The notes: generated from the sequence alone by a model not told the origin. A stretch of 64,000 bases of DNA from Kiritimatiellia bacterium (GCA_017447805.1 JAFSMR010000046.1:1-64000), one strand, 5' to 3'. Counted from the first letter of the stretch, positions 7,382-18,543 are shown. Translations and numbers: made by a program.

Positions 7382-10300
7382 TTAGCGCGGCGGCCACTGA
7401 ACCTTGACTCGGAAGAAGCGGTTATCTTCGCCAGGCTCATCAAACGATTCGCAATTCTCGAAGTCGTCAGTAAGCTTCGGCTTGCCCTGAAGAATATACT
7501 CGATATCTCCGCTCACCTTAAGAGTTTCGTTAGTTGGCGAATAGGTAACTACCGGTGTTTGACCATCCATCGTAATCGTCACCTTGAACTCCTCATCGGC
7601 TTTCGTCGGATCAAGCCCAAGCACATAGCATTCCCACCAAGTATTCTTGTTGTTCGCAGCTTTGGTCTCGGCTTTTTCCGCAATCGCCTCGTCGGTCGTC
7701 AACTCATCATCATAACCAATAAACCACGAATGCGGAACAGGATAAGCACCATCTCCCGTCGGGGTTGTCTTTTCTACCTGCGTGAACTTGGCTGTATAGA
7801 TAGCGTCACCGGTTACCGCCACGATTTCAGGGGCCCAACCATCGAAAGTATAAGTATATTGCGCAGTAGCATCTTTGGTCGGAGTATCGCCAACATACTC
7901 TGGCATATCTCCAAGCTTGGCAGTTGTAATCGTGTAGAGCGTAGTTTCATCATGGTTCTTGAATGTTATAGTCTTATAGCTCTCGAGCGAATAAACACCT
8001 TCTACTTTCTTTACATAAGAACCAGCCACCGTCGTCTCAGGCTCGGGAGTAGCCGTTGCCGCAAGTGTAGCATCTGCCGAGGTTAGAAGAATCTTGCCTC
8101 CGACGGTATTCTTGCTTGGACGCGCCGAGCCAACTGCAATACCCGCATCGCCTGTCACCGTCAAGGTGCCGTTGAACGCGCTGACATCATTGACGAGAAT
8201 ATAAGCCGAGTAATCGTAGGTCCATGTTGCCGCATTGCCAAGCAGGTTGTTGGCATCTGCCACCGCAGTAACGGCAAAGGTACCCGCGCCCTTCAAAACA
8301 TTAAGATTATACTTGAAGCTGGGTGAAAAGCCGGTTATTGTAAGCGTTTTCCCTTCGGGTATCTCGATTGCAGGATTGATTACAGCAGGCTGGGAAGAGC
8401 TCTCCCTCTGAATCCATCCCGCTACATTCGAGGCCAGGCGGACGGTCGAGCCGCTCTTGCCGTGGTAGTTGAAGTGGAAATCGCTCCCGATGCCTGCAAG
8501 TGCATCAGGCAACTCCACCGTACCAGTCCATTCGCCGAAGCTCATGGCCGAAGAACGCACTCCCGCCAGCGTCAGCGTCCCGGAGCCGGAAAGCGTGCCG
8601 GTATATTGGTTGGCTGCCGTCTCGGTTATCGTGATCTTGCCGGCGAGGCTGACATTCTCGCTACTTGCGAGCAGAAGCGAAATCTCTACCGCTTCCGCCT
8701 CAGAAGCGTTTGCGGCATCAATCGCCGCCTGAAGCGATGCATAGTAGTCGCCGCCCACGATCTGCGCCACCGCCGCGACGGGGGCGATGTATCCGGCCGG
8801 AACGCCGATGCTCGTCGTATCCGCCGCAATCGTCACCGTCTGACTCTGGTCGGCGCCGACGAACGCGCCTGCAACCGTATATTCGATTGTAACGGTGTCG
8901 CCGACCGTTCGCGTCAACTCGGTATTGGCCGCATACGCCTCGCCATCCACCGTCACGGTCATATTCTCCGGCACCTCGACCGTGAATGTCACGCCCGGAG
9001 GATTGCCGACGATGTAGGTGAACAGGGTGTCTTCCACTACAACGGTTCCATCGGCATCCTTGACATGGAAATAATAGAAATTCGTCCCCGACGTGGTCAG
9101 CGCAACCGGTTCAGTGTATTGCGTGTAATCGGCGTCGCCATATTTTTTGTACCAGATGGTGGCAGTAGCGTCGTCGTAGGCCGCAGTCAATTCCGCACCC
9201 CACTCTACCGACGTTCCGGTTGCCGGCAAGACGGTGAGTTCGGGCGGCTTGGGGAATGTGTAGAAATCGCGCTCGTCCGCGTCAAGACTGCGCGTAAAGA
9301 CGGCAATCGCCTCGATTTTCATTCCGGTCGCGTTTTTCCAGGTGTTTTGCGTCGCCTGCTGCCTATATCCGCCAATCGTCGCGCCATAAATGCTCGTATT
9401 GTTGCTGTCGGCAGCGTATTTGAGACTGCTATTCCAGAAGTTCGTATTATTGAGGCTCCCTTCCGCGCTGCCGCTGTAGAGCATCGTCGCCGTATTCGCA
9501 ACCGAATCGTCGCCGTAGGAGAATACCATATAGCCGCTTGCAGGCGGTACGCCAGTTCCGTTCGAATGATCGGTTTCGGCGGTGCCGGAGGAGGTCGAGC
9601 CGTTGTAGCTGCCCATTATTGCATTGCCGGTCGTGAGGCGGAGCGCGGTGCGGTCGTAGGTCTTGCCGCTGTCGGCGCAGCTGGTGAAGAACACTCGGCC
9701 ATTGGATGAGCTGTAGGCTAGGTTGCTGTATTTGACGATGACGGTTATCGTTTTGGCGCCGGACGCAAGGTTCACATCCACGCCCTGAAAGCCATCGTTT
9801 ATTGTGATTGCGCCGTTTGCGAACGTGTTGTCGTGCCAATTGAGAGAGCAAGTGTCGAATGTCGTATCAAAGTCACCAGTCCAGACTGCAATCGGCACAG
9901 CAGACGGCACTTTATAATCGGCCGGACGCGTATAGGTGGTATTGGTTGTGCTGGTGGTTATCACCTTGCCGCGCTTGTCGGCGAATGCGATCGTGCCGCC
10001 GGAGAGCGTGACACCAGCCGCGGCGAATGTGTCCATCGCCTGGCGGTCGGTCAAAACCACCGTAAGCGTCGCTCCGCTGCCGACGACGACATTGCCGAGA
10101 TTTGCGGAATCTATCGTAAGCCCGATATCGGAAATGGAAATCTTGCCGGTTGTCTGCGAAAGGTCGCCGGAGAGCGTGACGCCCGCCGAGATGTCGGCGT
10201 AGATTGTGCCCGTGTAGGCGGCGGGAAGCCCCTGCAGGACGAACGCGCCGTCAGATTTGGAGGACGTGAGGTAGACATCCCCCGCGCCGGAGAAGAAGTT

Positions 10301-13300
10301 GGGGCCGAGCGTCATCACCTTTCCGTTGGCGTCGAGCGTCGTGCATTTACCCGCCGCCGCGCAGAAGTTGATTGTCGCAGTTTCCCTGAACGCATCCGCA
10401 CCTTCTTTGACTCGGTAAGTTCCGGCCTTGAAGTTGAGCGTTGGATTATAATCGTTGACCGAAGCGGCCGACACTTGCAGGACGGCGTCATCTTCAAGAG
10501 TAATTGAAGCGCCAGCGCCGTATGTCGTGACATTCTTCGTCTCGACCGCACCATTGATTGTCAAAGCGCCGCCTGCTCCAAGATACAAGCCGCCAGCCGC
10601 CGCCCAAGTCGCCCCTTCCGCAACTGTCGCTGCCTGACAGATATGCAACTTACCATCATTGCCCGTATAAGAGGTTGGGGTTGCAGAGCCTATCGCAATC
10701 GTTTTGGAAGCTAGGTCGAACGAGCCCGTCCAACCCGAGATATCCTTAAGGAGGATATTCAGCGTATTGGCACTTCCCGAGGTCTTGAACATGCCTGTGC
10801 CAGTAACAGAGCCGATTATCAAAGGATAACTACTATTACCAGAACTCAAATTAAGTGCGGGCGTTTCGCCATAGTCCACCAGTTCCATCGTTCCGGCAAA
10901 AGTTCCATCACCACGAATAGAACCGGCTACACCATTGAATCTAATCTTGGACTGGGCGTTGCCATAATTTGGAAGTTCCAGACTGCTTATGTTCCTATTG
11001 CAGAACACAACAGTTCCACGCCAATAATTGGCATCCGGCAACGAGCTTCCACCAGTTTCGTGCTTTTTCAAGTTGTCGGCATAAGTGGAATCCAATTCGC
11101 AAGAAAGGATAAAACCCGAGGAAGTGGACAGTTTCTTACGCGGGATTACGGTCTTAGGCTGGAAGTAGGAGGTGGTAATATGCGTCTCGACTTCGTTTTC
11201 CAAGACATCCGTCGAAAGCAATGCCGAGGTGGAATTTTTATACACGCCAATCTCCAACTTGTCTGTACCCTTAACAAGTACATATCCAAGATTTCTCGGG
11301 GAAGTCAGATTCAAAGCCATCATTGTGCCCTCACTGGTGCCAGTTTCCATCCAGTCATTAAGCTCGGATTTAAATATTACATAATCCCCTTCGTTCGGCA
11401 AACCGTTGGACCATTTGGCGGAATATGTTTCGCCAAATGTGGCATAATCAGTACCTGTCCAGACATTGGCCTCGGATGAATGCGCTATCTTTATGCCAGG
11501 CGTTGCGGATGTTGTCGTTGCATTAACTTCGGTGCCATCATAAAGCACAAATTTGACTATGCCAGAAGTATAAAGCGGTAGCCACCAATCGTACCCCAAT
11601 ATGGACTGCGCCTTGGAGAGTTGTATCTTCAATGTTCCTCCGCCAACTGCTACGGGCGAGTAGTCGCTGGTTCCGGCAGGTATTGTCAACTCGCCGCCAA
11701 AAAGTTTTACCGTTACCGACGATGTAACTGCGCCAGACAAAACGCTTGAACCAGAGGAAATATTGATAGTGCCTCCTCCTGTGATTGTAGACGCGACATT
11801 GACATTATCAAGATTTACAGTTACGCCTTCAGCTATAATAACTTTGGCACTGTCCGACAAGTCATTGGAAAGCGTATAAGTTCCCGAAGTTATGCTGAGT
11901 GTGCCCTCAAACTTCGTCATATCTTCCGGCAAAGTTACGCTACAATCGCTGGTGAAGACAAGCGTTCCACGGAAGTTGTCGAGGCTTGCGAAGGTAAACG
12001 AGCCGCCGCCGACAGAGTCGGTAAGCGTGACCTTGCCTGTCCCTTGGAAGGCGCTCGGGCCGAAACTGACAGCCCTGCCCTTCGCATCAATCGTAGTATC
12101 GCCGCAGAACCAAACGGCGGAATTACTGTCGCCTTCAGCCGCGTCGAATGTTCCGTTGATTACTTGGCGCATGGAGTTGAAACGAAGCATCAGGTTTTTG
12201 TAGGCTTCGGTGCCGTCTTCATTCTTCGCGACGAGCGTCAAAAGAATCATTTCGCCATCTACATTCCATCTTGACAACATATCGATAGCATCGACGCTAA
12301 CCGTGAAAACATTGCCGTTCTGCGTCACGCTAATTTTCTCGTCTGGAATAATGGTTGTGTGGCTCGAATAAGGTGTGAGCGAGGTCGTGGATTCAGAGCA
12401 TGTAACCTTAATGTCGTTAACCTGCCCATAAGCACACTCTATGAAAATATCTTGCTGAAGAAGTTCGATTCCGCAAGCGACGGACGAAACGTTGAGAAAT
12501 TCAGGCGCGGCCTTCGGTTCACCGATTGTTGTTGTTACGCTATTTGCACGAGCTTCCGAAGCATCACTCATCATCGGCGTTACGGTAAAGGTATAGGCGC
12601 CGCCGACATCAAGACCTGTCGCCGTGTAGGTTGTCATCTCTTCATGAGTGTTGATTGTATCGTTTATAGTATCACCGCCAGCCTTTGCGATTTCAATGGT
12701 GAATCCAATTGTGCGGTTTGTATAGCAGGGCGCGATGTGCCATTTGAGCGTCACATCGCTTGTGCTTACTTTCGGGAGCGGCTCGAATTGCACAATCTTT
12801 TGCGGACGGAAGCCCGTCTGGAATGCGGCAAGTACACCGGAATACGTACCAGTCGTAACAGCATCCTTGAGGTTTGTCCAGTATACAGCATTGCCATAGC
12901 CAAGATTTAGGTTGATGTAATCTATCTCATCTTCCTCTCCATTGTTTTCAACTGCATAACCATCGATTACCATCTGGTGTGCGGCGGTATTTATTTGAAT
13001 CGGAGAACCCCAATCGAGGTCTGCCTTGACGGCAGCCCAAAGATTATCGTATCCGTCCCTCCCGTAGGTATAGACACGGCCTTTCTCGTACCCAAATATT
13101 TCGGCGTTACTTGCAAGCTGCTGCGTACCGCCGGAGCCGCCCGGCTTGTAGCCCATGCCGGTCAAGGACTGCGCCCAAAGAGTGAGGTAGGCCGCATTGT
13201 ATGTCGACTGCTTGTCATTCGCCCAAGGTGTAGAAGCGTTTGATTCATCCCTGTAGTGAGATTTAATCTTATCCCAATCGAAGGGAACAAGTCCATTCAG

Positions 13301-14002
13301 ATGCAGATTGAGTGTGTAATAGTTGTTTTGGGCGTCTCTCACGCCATGAGCCGAATAGCGGAATTTTTCACACCTATACGGCCAGCGCCAGTACCTGAGT
13401 TCCTGTCCTGCGGCAGTTGCCATACAACCGCAGAAGTAGTTATAGGGAGAGAGGTCGTTGTAAGGTGCGGTCTGATGCCATGTCGCACCAAGGAACGGCG
13501 CAACATATGGGTCGTATCCAGTGCCATCAGTTCCCGTCGGGAGGGTGCCTCTCGTAGCAGTTAGGAGCAATTTGGTTTTGGTGGAGGTGAGTTTTGACCA
13601 TTGGGCATTATCTTCAGCTGATTCGTCGGCTTCTTTTTCATCGACCCATGCGCTATCGGAGGCGAGTTTTGCGGCAAATGGCGTGCCGACCTCCGGCTCG
13701 GAAAAATCGTCCGTCGAAAACGAAACGATCGGCGAACATTTTGTGGAACCCGAGACCTCGATGTAGCCGGAAGGCGCGAGATGGACGATCCAGAGCGAAC
13801 CATAGGCTTCTACAGAGTCTACGCTTCGCCCGGCAAGAATCTTCTTTGCGACCGAGCTTTGTGCGAGGAACCCTTCTGCCGCGCCCCGCGCAGTCGCTTC
13901 GCTCACGAACTCAGCGCGCGCGAAGAAAACGCCAAATATGGCCAAAAGCGCAAAAATGGCCGATTTTTGCACCGGTTTTTTGAAAAACGAGACTATACTC
14001 AT
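7382..14002 (-). CDS. Giant secreted protein with C10 (streptopain-like) peptidase domain
   Basis: A 2206-residue surface or secreted protein. It has a signal peptide (1-30, ending FFARA) and a Spi-like pro-region (about 30-120). A C10 cysteine peptidase domain follows: WHQTAPYNDLSP (175-186), catalytic Cys193 in CGCMATAAGQ, His342 in AAHQMVIDGY, and YINLNLGYGNAVYW. After it come a fibronectin-III-like segment (about 415-500), several blocks of autotransporter-like beta repeats (about 620-870 and 1040-1340), a LamG/concanavalin-like domain (about 1390-1560), and an InlB-type repeat (FDGWAPEIVAVTGDAIYTAKF) near 2050-2110. The C-terminus ends in RFFRVKVQ and no sorting domain is recognisable. 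The ATG at 14002 has GGAGG 5-6 nt upstream; the in-frame GTG before it is part of that site. The segment at 8.5-10.6 kb is visibly more GC-rich than the rest. Confidence 0.85.
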   Translation of the reverse strand: MSIVSFFKKPVQKSAIFALLAIFGVFFARAEFVSEATARGAAEGFLAQSSVAKKILAGRSVDSVEAYGSLWIVHLAPSGYIEVSGSTKCSPIVSFSTDDFSEPEVGTPFAAKLASDSAWVDEKEADESAEDNAQWSKLTSTKTKLLLTATRGTLPTGTDGTGYDPYVAPFLGATWHQTAPYNDLSPYNYFCGCMATAAGQELRYWRWPYRCEKFRYSAHGVRDAQNNYYTLNLHLNGLVPFDWDKIKSHYRDESNASTPWANDKQSTYNAAYLTLWAQSLTGMGYKPGGSGGTQQLASNAEIFGYEKGRVYTYGRDGYDNLWAAVKADLDWGSPIQINTAAHQMVIDGYAVENNGEEDEIDYINLNLGYGNAVYWTNLKDAVTTGTYSGVLAAFQTGFRPQKIVQFEPLPKVSTSDVTLKWHIAPCYTNRTIGFTIEIAKAGGDTINDTINTHEEMTTYTATGLDVGGAYTFTVTPMMSDASEARANSVTTTIGEPKAAPEFLNVSSVACGIELLQQDIFIECAYGQVNDIKVTCSESTTSLTPYSSHTTIIPDEKISVTQNGNVFTVSVDAIDMLSRWNVDGEMILLTLVAKNEDGTEAYKNLMLRFNSMRQVINGTFDAAEGDSNSAVWFCGDTTIDAKGRAVSFGPSAFQGTGKVTLTDSVGGGSFTFASLDNFRGTLVFTSDCSVTLPEDMTKFEGTLSITSGTYTLSNDLSDSAKVIIAEGVTVNLDNVNVASTITGGGTINISSGSSVLSGAVTSSVTVKLFGGELTIPAGTSDYSPVAVGGGTLKIQLSKAQSILGYDWWLPLYTSGIVKFVLYDGTEVNATTTSATPGIKIAHSSEANVWTGTDYATFGETYSAKWSNGLPNEGDYVIFKSELNDWMETGTSEGTMMALNLTSPRNLGYVLVKGTDKLEIGVYKNSTSALLSTDVLENEVETHITTSYFQPKTVIPRKKLSTSSGFILSCELDSTYADNLKKHETGGSSLPDANYWRGTVVFCNRNISSLELPNYGNAQSKIRFNGVAGSIRGDGTFAGTMELVDYGETPALNLSSGNSSYPLIIGSVTGTGMFKTSGSANTLNILLKDISGWTGSFDLASKTIAIGSATPTSYTGNDGKLHICQAATVAEGATWAAAGGLYLGAGGALTINGAVETKNVTTYGAGASITLEDDAVLQVSAASVNDYNPTLNFKAGTYRVKEGADAFRETATINFCAAAGKCTTLDANGKVMTLGPNFFSGAGDVYLTSSKSDGAFVLQGLPAAYTGTIYADISAGVTLSGDLSQTTGKISISDIGLTIDSANLGNVVVGSGATLTVVLTDRQAMDTFAAAGVTLSGGTIAFADKRGKVITTSTTNTTYTRPADYKVPSAVPIAVWTGDFDTTFDTCSLNWHDNTFANGAITINDGFQGVDVNLASGAKTITVIVKYSNLAYSSSNGRVFFTSCADSGKTYDRTALRLTTGNAIMGSYNGSTSSGTAETDHSNGTGVPPASGYMVFSYGDDSVANTATMLYSGSAEGSLNNTNFWNSSLKYAADSNNTSIYGATIGGYRQQATQNTWKNATGMKIEAIAVFTRSLDADERDFYTFPKPPELTVLPATGTSVEWGAELTAAYDDATATIWYKKYGDADYTQYTEPVALTTSGTNFYYFHVKDADGTVVVEDTLFTYIVGNPPGVTFTVEVPENMTVTVDGEAYAANTELTRTVGDTVTIEYTVAGAFVGADQSQTVTIAADTTSIGVPAGYIAPVAAVAQIVGGDYYASLQAAIDAANASEAEAVEISLLLASSENVSLAGKITITETAANQYTGTLSGSGTLTLAGVRSSAMSFGEWTGTVELPDALAGIGSDFHFNYHGKSGSTVRLASNVAGWIQRESSSQPAVINPAIEIPEGKTLTITGFSPSFKYNLNVLKGAGTFAVTAVADANNLLGNAATWTYDYSAYILVNDVSAFNGTLTVTGDAGIAVGSARPSKNTVGGKILLTSADATLAATATPEPETTVAGSYVKKVEGVYSLESYKTITFKNHDETTLYTITTAKLGDMPEYVGDTPTKDATAQYTYTFDGWAPEIVAVTGDAIYTAKFTQVEKTTPTGDGAYPVPHSWFIGYDDELTTDEAIAEKAETKAANNKNTWWECYVLGLDPTKADEEFKVTITMDGQTPVVTYSPTNETLKVSGDIEYILQGKPKLTDDFENCESFDEPGEDNRFFRVKVQWPPR

Positions 14003-14035
14003 ACTTGCCTCCACTCTTTTGAAATTTTCATGCGT

Positions 14036-14064
14036 ATTATAGCATATACTTCCCTTTGGGTCAA
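14036..14064 (-). promoter_or_regulatory. Promoter for the giant C10-peptidase gene
   Basis: TTGACC, 17 nt, TATAAT on the minus strand, preceded by TGC at the -10. The leader of about 27 nt includes a GGAGG ribosome site. Confidence 0.85.
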
Positions 14065-14110
14065 GGGGATGGATACGAAAGTAACGGAAATCTAGGATGT
14101 TGTGTCGGCG

Positions 14111-15919
14111 CTAGTCTTTAATCGTGCCTTTCAAGACGGCGATAAAGGCAGATTGCGGCACATTCACATGGCCGAATTCTTTCATTCTCGCTTTGCCGCG
14201 TTTCTGCTTCTCGAGGACTTTCATCTTTCGGGTCACATCGCCGCCATAGAGCTTCGCAAGCACATCTTTGCGGAATGGACGAATATCTTCGCGCGCGATA
14301 ATTTCCTTGCCGATTGCCGCTTGCACGGGGATCTTGAATTGATGAGGCGGAATAGTATCTGCCAGCGCCTTGCACATCTGAATTCCGCGTGCGCGCGCTT
14401 TGGAACGATGCACCATCGTAGCAAAAGCATCGACTGTCTCGCCATTTAGAAGAATATCCATCTTCACGATATCGGAAATTTGATATCCGGCGTTTTCGTA
14501 GTCCATCGAGGCGTAGCCATGAGAGACCGATTTCAAGGTATCGTGGAAATCAATCAAAATCTCATTCAGCGGCATAAGGCAATGTAGCATTACACGCTTT
14601 GAATCGATAGTCTCTGTTCCTTCGACTGTGCCGCGGCGGTCCATGACGATTCTCATTACATCGCCAATAGATTCCGATGGAGTAATGATTCTAGCCTTGA
14701 GCATTGGCTCGGCAATCGTCTCAAGCGCCGAAGGGTCGGGCATTTGCAAGGGGTTGTCGAGATTCTTTTCGGTGCCATCCTTCAGCTTCAGCTTATAGAC
14801 GACGCCGGGGCTCGTCGATATGATATCTAGGGCAAATTCGCGCCTCAAGCGCTCCTGCACGATTTCCATGTGCAAAAGCCCGAGAAAGCCACAGCGGAAG
14901 CCAAAGCCAAGCGCAAGCGAAGATTCGTGGTGGAAAGTGAATGCGGAATCATTGAGGTGCAGCTTTTCAAGCCCTTGCGCGACTTTCGGGAATTCATCGG
15001 TCGACATCGGATAAATTCCGCAAAACACGCTAGGGTGAATATCTCTAAAGCCCGGGAGCGGCTCGGTCGCGCCGAGTTTGGTTGTTGTTACAGTATCGCC
15101 GATTTTGATTTCGCTAGGGTCTTTTACGGTGCCGACGAGGTAGCCGACCTGTCCAGCCTCAAGGCTCGCGACGGGCTTTTTGCCGGGCGAGAAAATGCCG
15201 ACTTCATGGACGGTTGTCGTAACGCCGCTTGCCATAAACTGAACACTTTGCCCAGCCTTGACAGACCCATCCATTACTCTTACATAAGTAATAACGCCGC
15301 GAAATTCATCGAATACCGAATCGAATACGAGCGCTCTCAAAGGCGCGTCTATCCCAGCCGTCTCGGGCGGCGGAATTCTTTTTACAATTGCCTCCAAAAC
15401 TTCTTCGCACCCCATGCCGGTCTTTGCGGAGACGAGCAGAGGCTCATCCATAGGAATCGCGAGGATATCTTCGATTTCCCTCGAAACTTCCTTGACATCT
15501 GCGCCCGGCAAATCGACTTTGTTCAATACCGGCACGATTTCGAGCTGGGCATCTTGCGCGAAATAAGTATTTGCGACAGTCTGCGCCTCGACGCCCTGCG
15601 CGGCATCGACGACCAAAAGCGCCCCTTCGCACGCCCCCATCGAGCGCGAAACTTCGTATGCGAAGTCTACATGGCCGGGGGTATCCAGAAGATTAAACAA
15701 ATATTCCTTGCCATCCTTGGCGAGATATTTCATCGACACAGGATGGCTTTTTATCGTAATACCCCTCTCTCTTTCAAGGTCCATCGCGTCAAGAGTCTGC
15801 TCCTTGAGCTCGCGCGCAGAAATTGCGTGGGTAAGCTCGAGAATACGATCCGAGAGAGTAGTCTTGCCGTGATCTACGTGTGCAATTATGCAGAAATTTC
15901 TGATTGTATCGAGGGTCAT
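14111..15919 (-). CDS. lepA: Elongation factor 4 (back-translocating GTPase LepA)
   Basis: Ribosome-associated GTPase that acts on stalled or mis-translocated ribosomes. The 602-residue length is standard. G-domain motifs are clear: AHVDHGKTTLSDRI (G1), RGITIK (G2), LDTPGHVDF (G3), NKVDLPGAD (G4) and SAKTGMG (G5). The EF-G-like domains follow, and then the LepA-specific C-terminal domain with GKEIIAREDIRPFRKDVLAKLYGGDVTRKMK. It is the last gene of the ilvB-to-lepA cluster, 22 nt after panC, with no promoter of its own visible. Confidence 0.97.
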   Translation of the reverse strand: MTLDTIRNFCIIAHVDHGKTTLSDRILELTHAISARELKEQTLDAMDLERERGITIKSHPVSMKYLAKDGKEYLFNLLDTPGHVDFAYEVSRSMGACEGALLVVDAAQGVEAQTVANTYFAQDAQLEIVPVLNKVDLPGADVKEVSREIEDILAIPMDEPLLVSAKTGMGCEEVLEAIVKRIPPPETAGIDAPLRALVFDSVFDEFRGVITYVRVMDGSVKAGQSVQFMASGVTTTVHEVGIFSPGKKPVASLEAGQVGYLVGTVKDPSEIKIGDTVTTTKLGATEPLPGFRDIHPSVFCGIYPMSTDEFPKVAQGLEKLHLNDSAFTFHHESSLALGFGFRCGFLGLLHMEIVQERLRREFALDIISTSPGVVYKLKLKDGTEKNLDNPLQMPDPSALETIAEPMLKARIITPSESIGDVMRIVMDRRGTVEGTETIDSKRVMLHCLMPLNEILIDFHDTLKSVSHGYASMDYENAGYQISDIVKMDILLNGETVDAFATMVHRSKARARGIQMCKALADTIPPHQFKIPVQAAIGKEIIAREDIRPFRKDVLAKLYGGDVTRKMKVLEKQKRGKARMKEFGHVNVPQSAFIAVLKGTIKD

Positions 15920-15941
15920 TGCGAAATCAAGGAATCTTTCT

Positions 15942-16766
15942 TTATTTTACTATCGAATTATCGATAAGACGTGTTTTGCCTGCGAAAGCCGCGACGAGAA
16001 TCGCGTCGCCCTTCTTGATTTTCGCGCTTCTAACCAAAGTCGCGCCATCGACACATTCGAAATAGTCGATTTTCAAACCCGCCTTTTCGATTTTTGCGAT
16101 GCATTTTTTGGAAATGACGGCTGTTTTATCGCCCGCCTTCGGCGTGCGCACGGCTTCAGATAGGACTAGCGCCTTTTTGCGCATATCTTCATCAAGATAA
16201 GTATTGCGCGAGCTCATTGCGAGACCCGATTTCTCGCGCACAATCGGCATTACGACGATTTCGAGGTCGAAATTCAAATCGCGGACCATACGCTTGATTA
16301 CCTGCGCCTGCTGATAATCTTTCTGCCCGAAGATTGCGATATCGCAATGCGAAAGATTGAATAGCTTCGCGACTACTGTGCATACTCCGCGGAAATGCCC
16401 CGGACGCCGCGCGCCGCAGAGGCCTAGCGACAAATCTTCTTCGTTTATATAAACGGAATGGCGATCGAGATACATATTCTCTTTCGTCGGGAAGAATACT
16501 GCGCTGGCTCCCGCCTCGCGGCACTTCTTCCAATCGGCCTTTTCATCTCGCGGATATTTATCGTAATCTTCGTTAGGCCCGAACTGCACCGGATTCACAA
16601 ATACCGAAACGACGACTATATCTGCACGTTTCTTCGCTTCGCGGATTAGCGAGAGGTGACCTTCATGGAGATAGCCCATAGTTGGGACAAGGGCGATTTT
16701 ATTGCCTTTTTTCTTCTGATTGGCGCACCATTTCTGAAGTATTGCGGGGTCGGTAAATTTCTTCAT
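15942..16766 (-). CDS. panC: Pantothenate synthetase
   Basis: Joins pantoate and beta-alanine using ATP, the last step of vitamin B5 synthesis. The 274-residue product shows [14 protein letters not shown] (HIGH-type ATP site), [35 protein letters not shown] and the KMSKS-like [10 protein letters not shown]. The ATG at 16766 overlaps the nfo stop as ATGA; the open frame further upstream lies inside nfo. panB, the preceding step of the pathway, is 30 kb away in the obg operon, so the pathway is split. Confidence 0.96.
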   Translation of the reverse strand: MKKFTDPAILQKWCANQKKKGNKIALVPTMGYLHEGHLSLIREAKKRADIVVVSVFVNPVQFGPNEDYDKYPRDEKADWKKCREAGASAVFFPTKENMYLDRHSVYINEEDLSLGLCGARRPGHFRGVCTVVAKLFNLSHCDIAIFGQKDYQQAQVIKRMVRDLNFDLEIVVMPIVREKSGLAMSSRNTYLDEDMRKKALVLSEAVRTPKAGDKTAVISKKCIAKIEKAGLKIDYFECVDGATLVRSAKIKKGDAILVAAFAGKTRLIDNSIVK

Positions 16767-17638
16767 TTTCTCAGTCCCTTCAAAAGTTCGATTTCTTCTT
16801 TGTAGCCTTGCAAGTCGCAAGGCGTTTCGAGATAAAACGGTTTATCGGCAAGTTTCGGATGGTTGATTATACGCCCGATTGCCTCAAGGCCAATATGCCC
16901 CTTGCCGATTTTCGCATGGCGGTCTTTATGGGCGCCGAGGGTGTTCATCGAATCGTTTAGATGGATTGCCTTCAAGCGCTCTAAACCGATTACAGCGTTG
17001 AATTCATCCAATACTTTATCGAGCGCGCTCGCGATATCATAGCCGCCATCCCAAATGTGGCATGTATCGAGGCATACGCCGAGGGGAAATTTCGCGGCAA
17101 TTTCCGGCACCGCTTTTTCGGTGCGCTCGATAATCTGCGCGACTTCCTCGAAATTGCGCCCGACCTCGCTGCCCTTGCCGGCCATCGTCTCGAGAAGAAT
17201 GCCAGTCGAAACGCCGCCAAATTTTTCCACATGCTTTTCAAGAACTCTCGCGAGCATCGAAGCAATAAGTTCAATACCCGTCTCGGCGCCTTGCCCTACG
17301 TGGCTGCCGGGATGGAAATTGTAAAGCGCGCCGGGAGTTTCCTCTAGTCTCACCAAATCGTCAGCCATCGTCTTTTCGGCGAATTCGCGAACTCTCTCTT
17401 CGACGCCTGCCGCGTTTAGAGTATATGGCGCGTGCGCGAGAATCGGGCCTATGCCGTTTTTCTCGGCGAAGGCCTTGAATTCTTTCACATCCTCGCGGTC
17501 GATGGGCTTCGCCGCCCCGCCGCGCGGATTGCGCGTAAAGAATTGGAATACATTGGCGCCGATAGAACAGGCTGTCTGGGCCATAGCGAGATACCCGCCG
17601 CTTGCAGAAAGATGACAACCAATCTTAAATTCGCCCAT
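16763..17638 (-). CDS. nfo: Endonuclease IV (AP endonuclease)
   Basis: Cuts DNA at abasic sites during base-excision repair. The 291-residue product follows the zinc TIM-barrel family: [91 protein letters not shown] and FYLETP. These supply the His, Asp and Glu residues of the three-zinc site. The ATG at 17638 follows the yeaD stop by only 2 nt, and the 3' end overlaps panC. The role has no obvious link to neighbouring metabolic genes, so this is a housekeeping operon. Confidence 0.95.
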   Translation of the reverse strand: MGEFKIGCHLSASGGYLAMAQTACSIGANVFQFFTRNPRGGAAKPIDREDVKEFKAFAEKNGIGPILAHAPYTLNAAGVEERVREFAEKTMADDLVRLEETPGALYNFHPGSHVGQGAETGIELIASMLARVLEKHVEKFGGVSTGILLETMAGKGSEVGRNFEEVAQIIERTEKAVPEIAAKFPLGVCLDTCHIWDGGYDIASALDKVLDEFNAVIGLERLKAIHLNDSMNTLGAHKDRHAKIGKGHIGLEAIGRIINHPKLADKPFYLETPCDLQGYKEEIELLKGLRK

Positions 17639-17640
17639 TA

Positions 17641-18543
17641 TTATTCCTCGAGAGAACTTTGAATCGCCGTAAGAAGAGTATGCTCGGCGCCGGGCTCGAT
17701 CGTAAAGCCTGCGTCGCGCCATAATGTCGCCGGCTCTACGCAGAGAAACTTCTTCCAATCGCCTTCTTCTTGATCGGCTAAACGCGTCTCGCGCCCAGGA
17801 TTCCACACCACGAGCTTGCGGTTGCCGGCAGAAACAATCGCAATCGCCCGGCGCAATGTCGGGTCGAGAAGCGCGAATTCGTGCTTTGGCTCGTCCTTTA
17901 GCGTAATTACATGGTCGCTAGCTTCGGTAGCCGCAAAATCTCCCGCGAAAACTCCCTTCGACATATCACGCGCATCGATATATTCTAGACCACCTACGCC
18001 GCGAACAGTAACTTTTTCCCTATCGCCAACGAGGAAATACGGATGAAAACCTTCGGTAAGAAGGAATGGTTTATCACCGGTATTTTTCGTCCTGAGCGAA
18101 AGATTCAACTTCATCGAAACAGAAACCTTTAGCTCGAGATAGAAGTCGTAAGGCCAAATCTTTTTCGTCTCGTCGCTTGATTTCAACGCGAGAGTAATTT
18201 CGGTCATCTCGTCGGTATACTGCGTGCCGCGAACGGTGAACAGACTTAGGCGCGCAAAGCCGTGGGGCTTAGTGCCTTCTTCGCCAGACTTGCCGAACCA
18301 AGGCCAGCAAATCGGAATACCGCAATGCACGGAATCTGCGCGATTGTAGTCGCGCTTCGAAGTGCGATAGATTACCGGCGGCTGACCAGTTGGTTTATAG
18401 GAAAGGATATTCCCGCCTAGAAGCGCAACTTGCGCAGAACCATATTTATTTACTAGCGCAACTTCCGGATAGCCGCAATGTCCTTCGCGGAATACAATTC
18501 TTTCCGGCGCACCAAATTTTCTATTCAGTTCTTCTATCGTCAT
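17641..18543 (-). CDS. D-hexose-6-phosphate mutarotase / aldose 1-epimerase family (YeaD-like)
   Basis: Interconverts anomers of glucose-6-phosphate or a related sugar. The 300-residue beta-sandwich protein shows [48 protein letters not shown] (active-site His and Arg), [13 protein letters not shown] (second catalytic His) and VVWNPGRE with FLCVEPA. The DxxPCVxPW style of the YeaD subgroup fits better than galactose mutarotase GalM. The ATG is preceded by AAAGGAA. It sits between ilvN and nfo, downstream of a GC-rich repeat element. Confidence 0.85.
   Translation of the reverse strand: MTIEELNRKFGAPERIVFREGHCGYPEVALVNKYGSAQVALLGGNILSYKPTGQPPVIYRTSKRDYNRADSVHCGIPICWPWFGKSGEEGTKPHGFARLSLFTVRGTQYTDEMTEITLALKSSDETKKIWPYDFYLELKVSVSMKLNLSLRTKNTGDKPFLLTEGFHPYFLVGDREKVTVRGVGGLEYIDARDMSKGVFAGDFAATEASDHVITLKDEPKHEFALLDPTLRRAIAIVSAGNRKLVVWNPGRETRLADQEEGDWKKFLCVEPATLWRDAGFTIEPGAEHTLLTAIQSSLEE

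Noticed and set aside
8462-9709. 415-residue plus-strand frame opposite the giant gene
   Set aside because: Arg/Cys-rich antisense shadow; the minus strand has clear domains.
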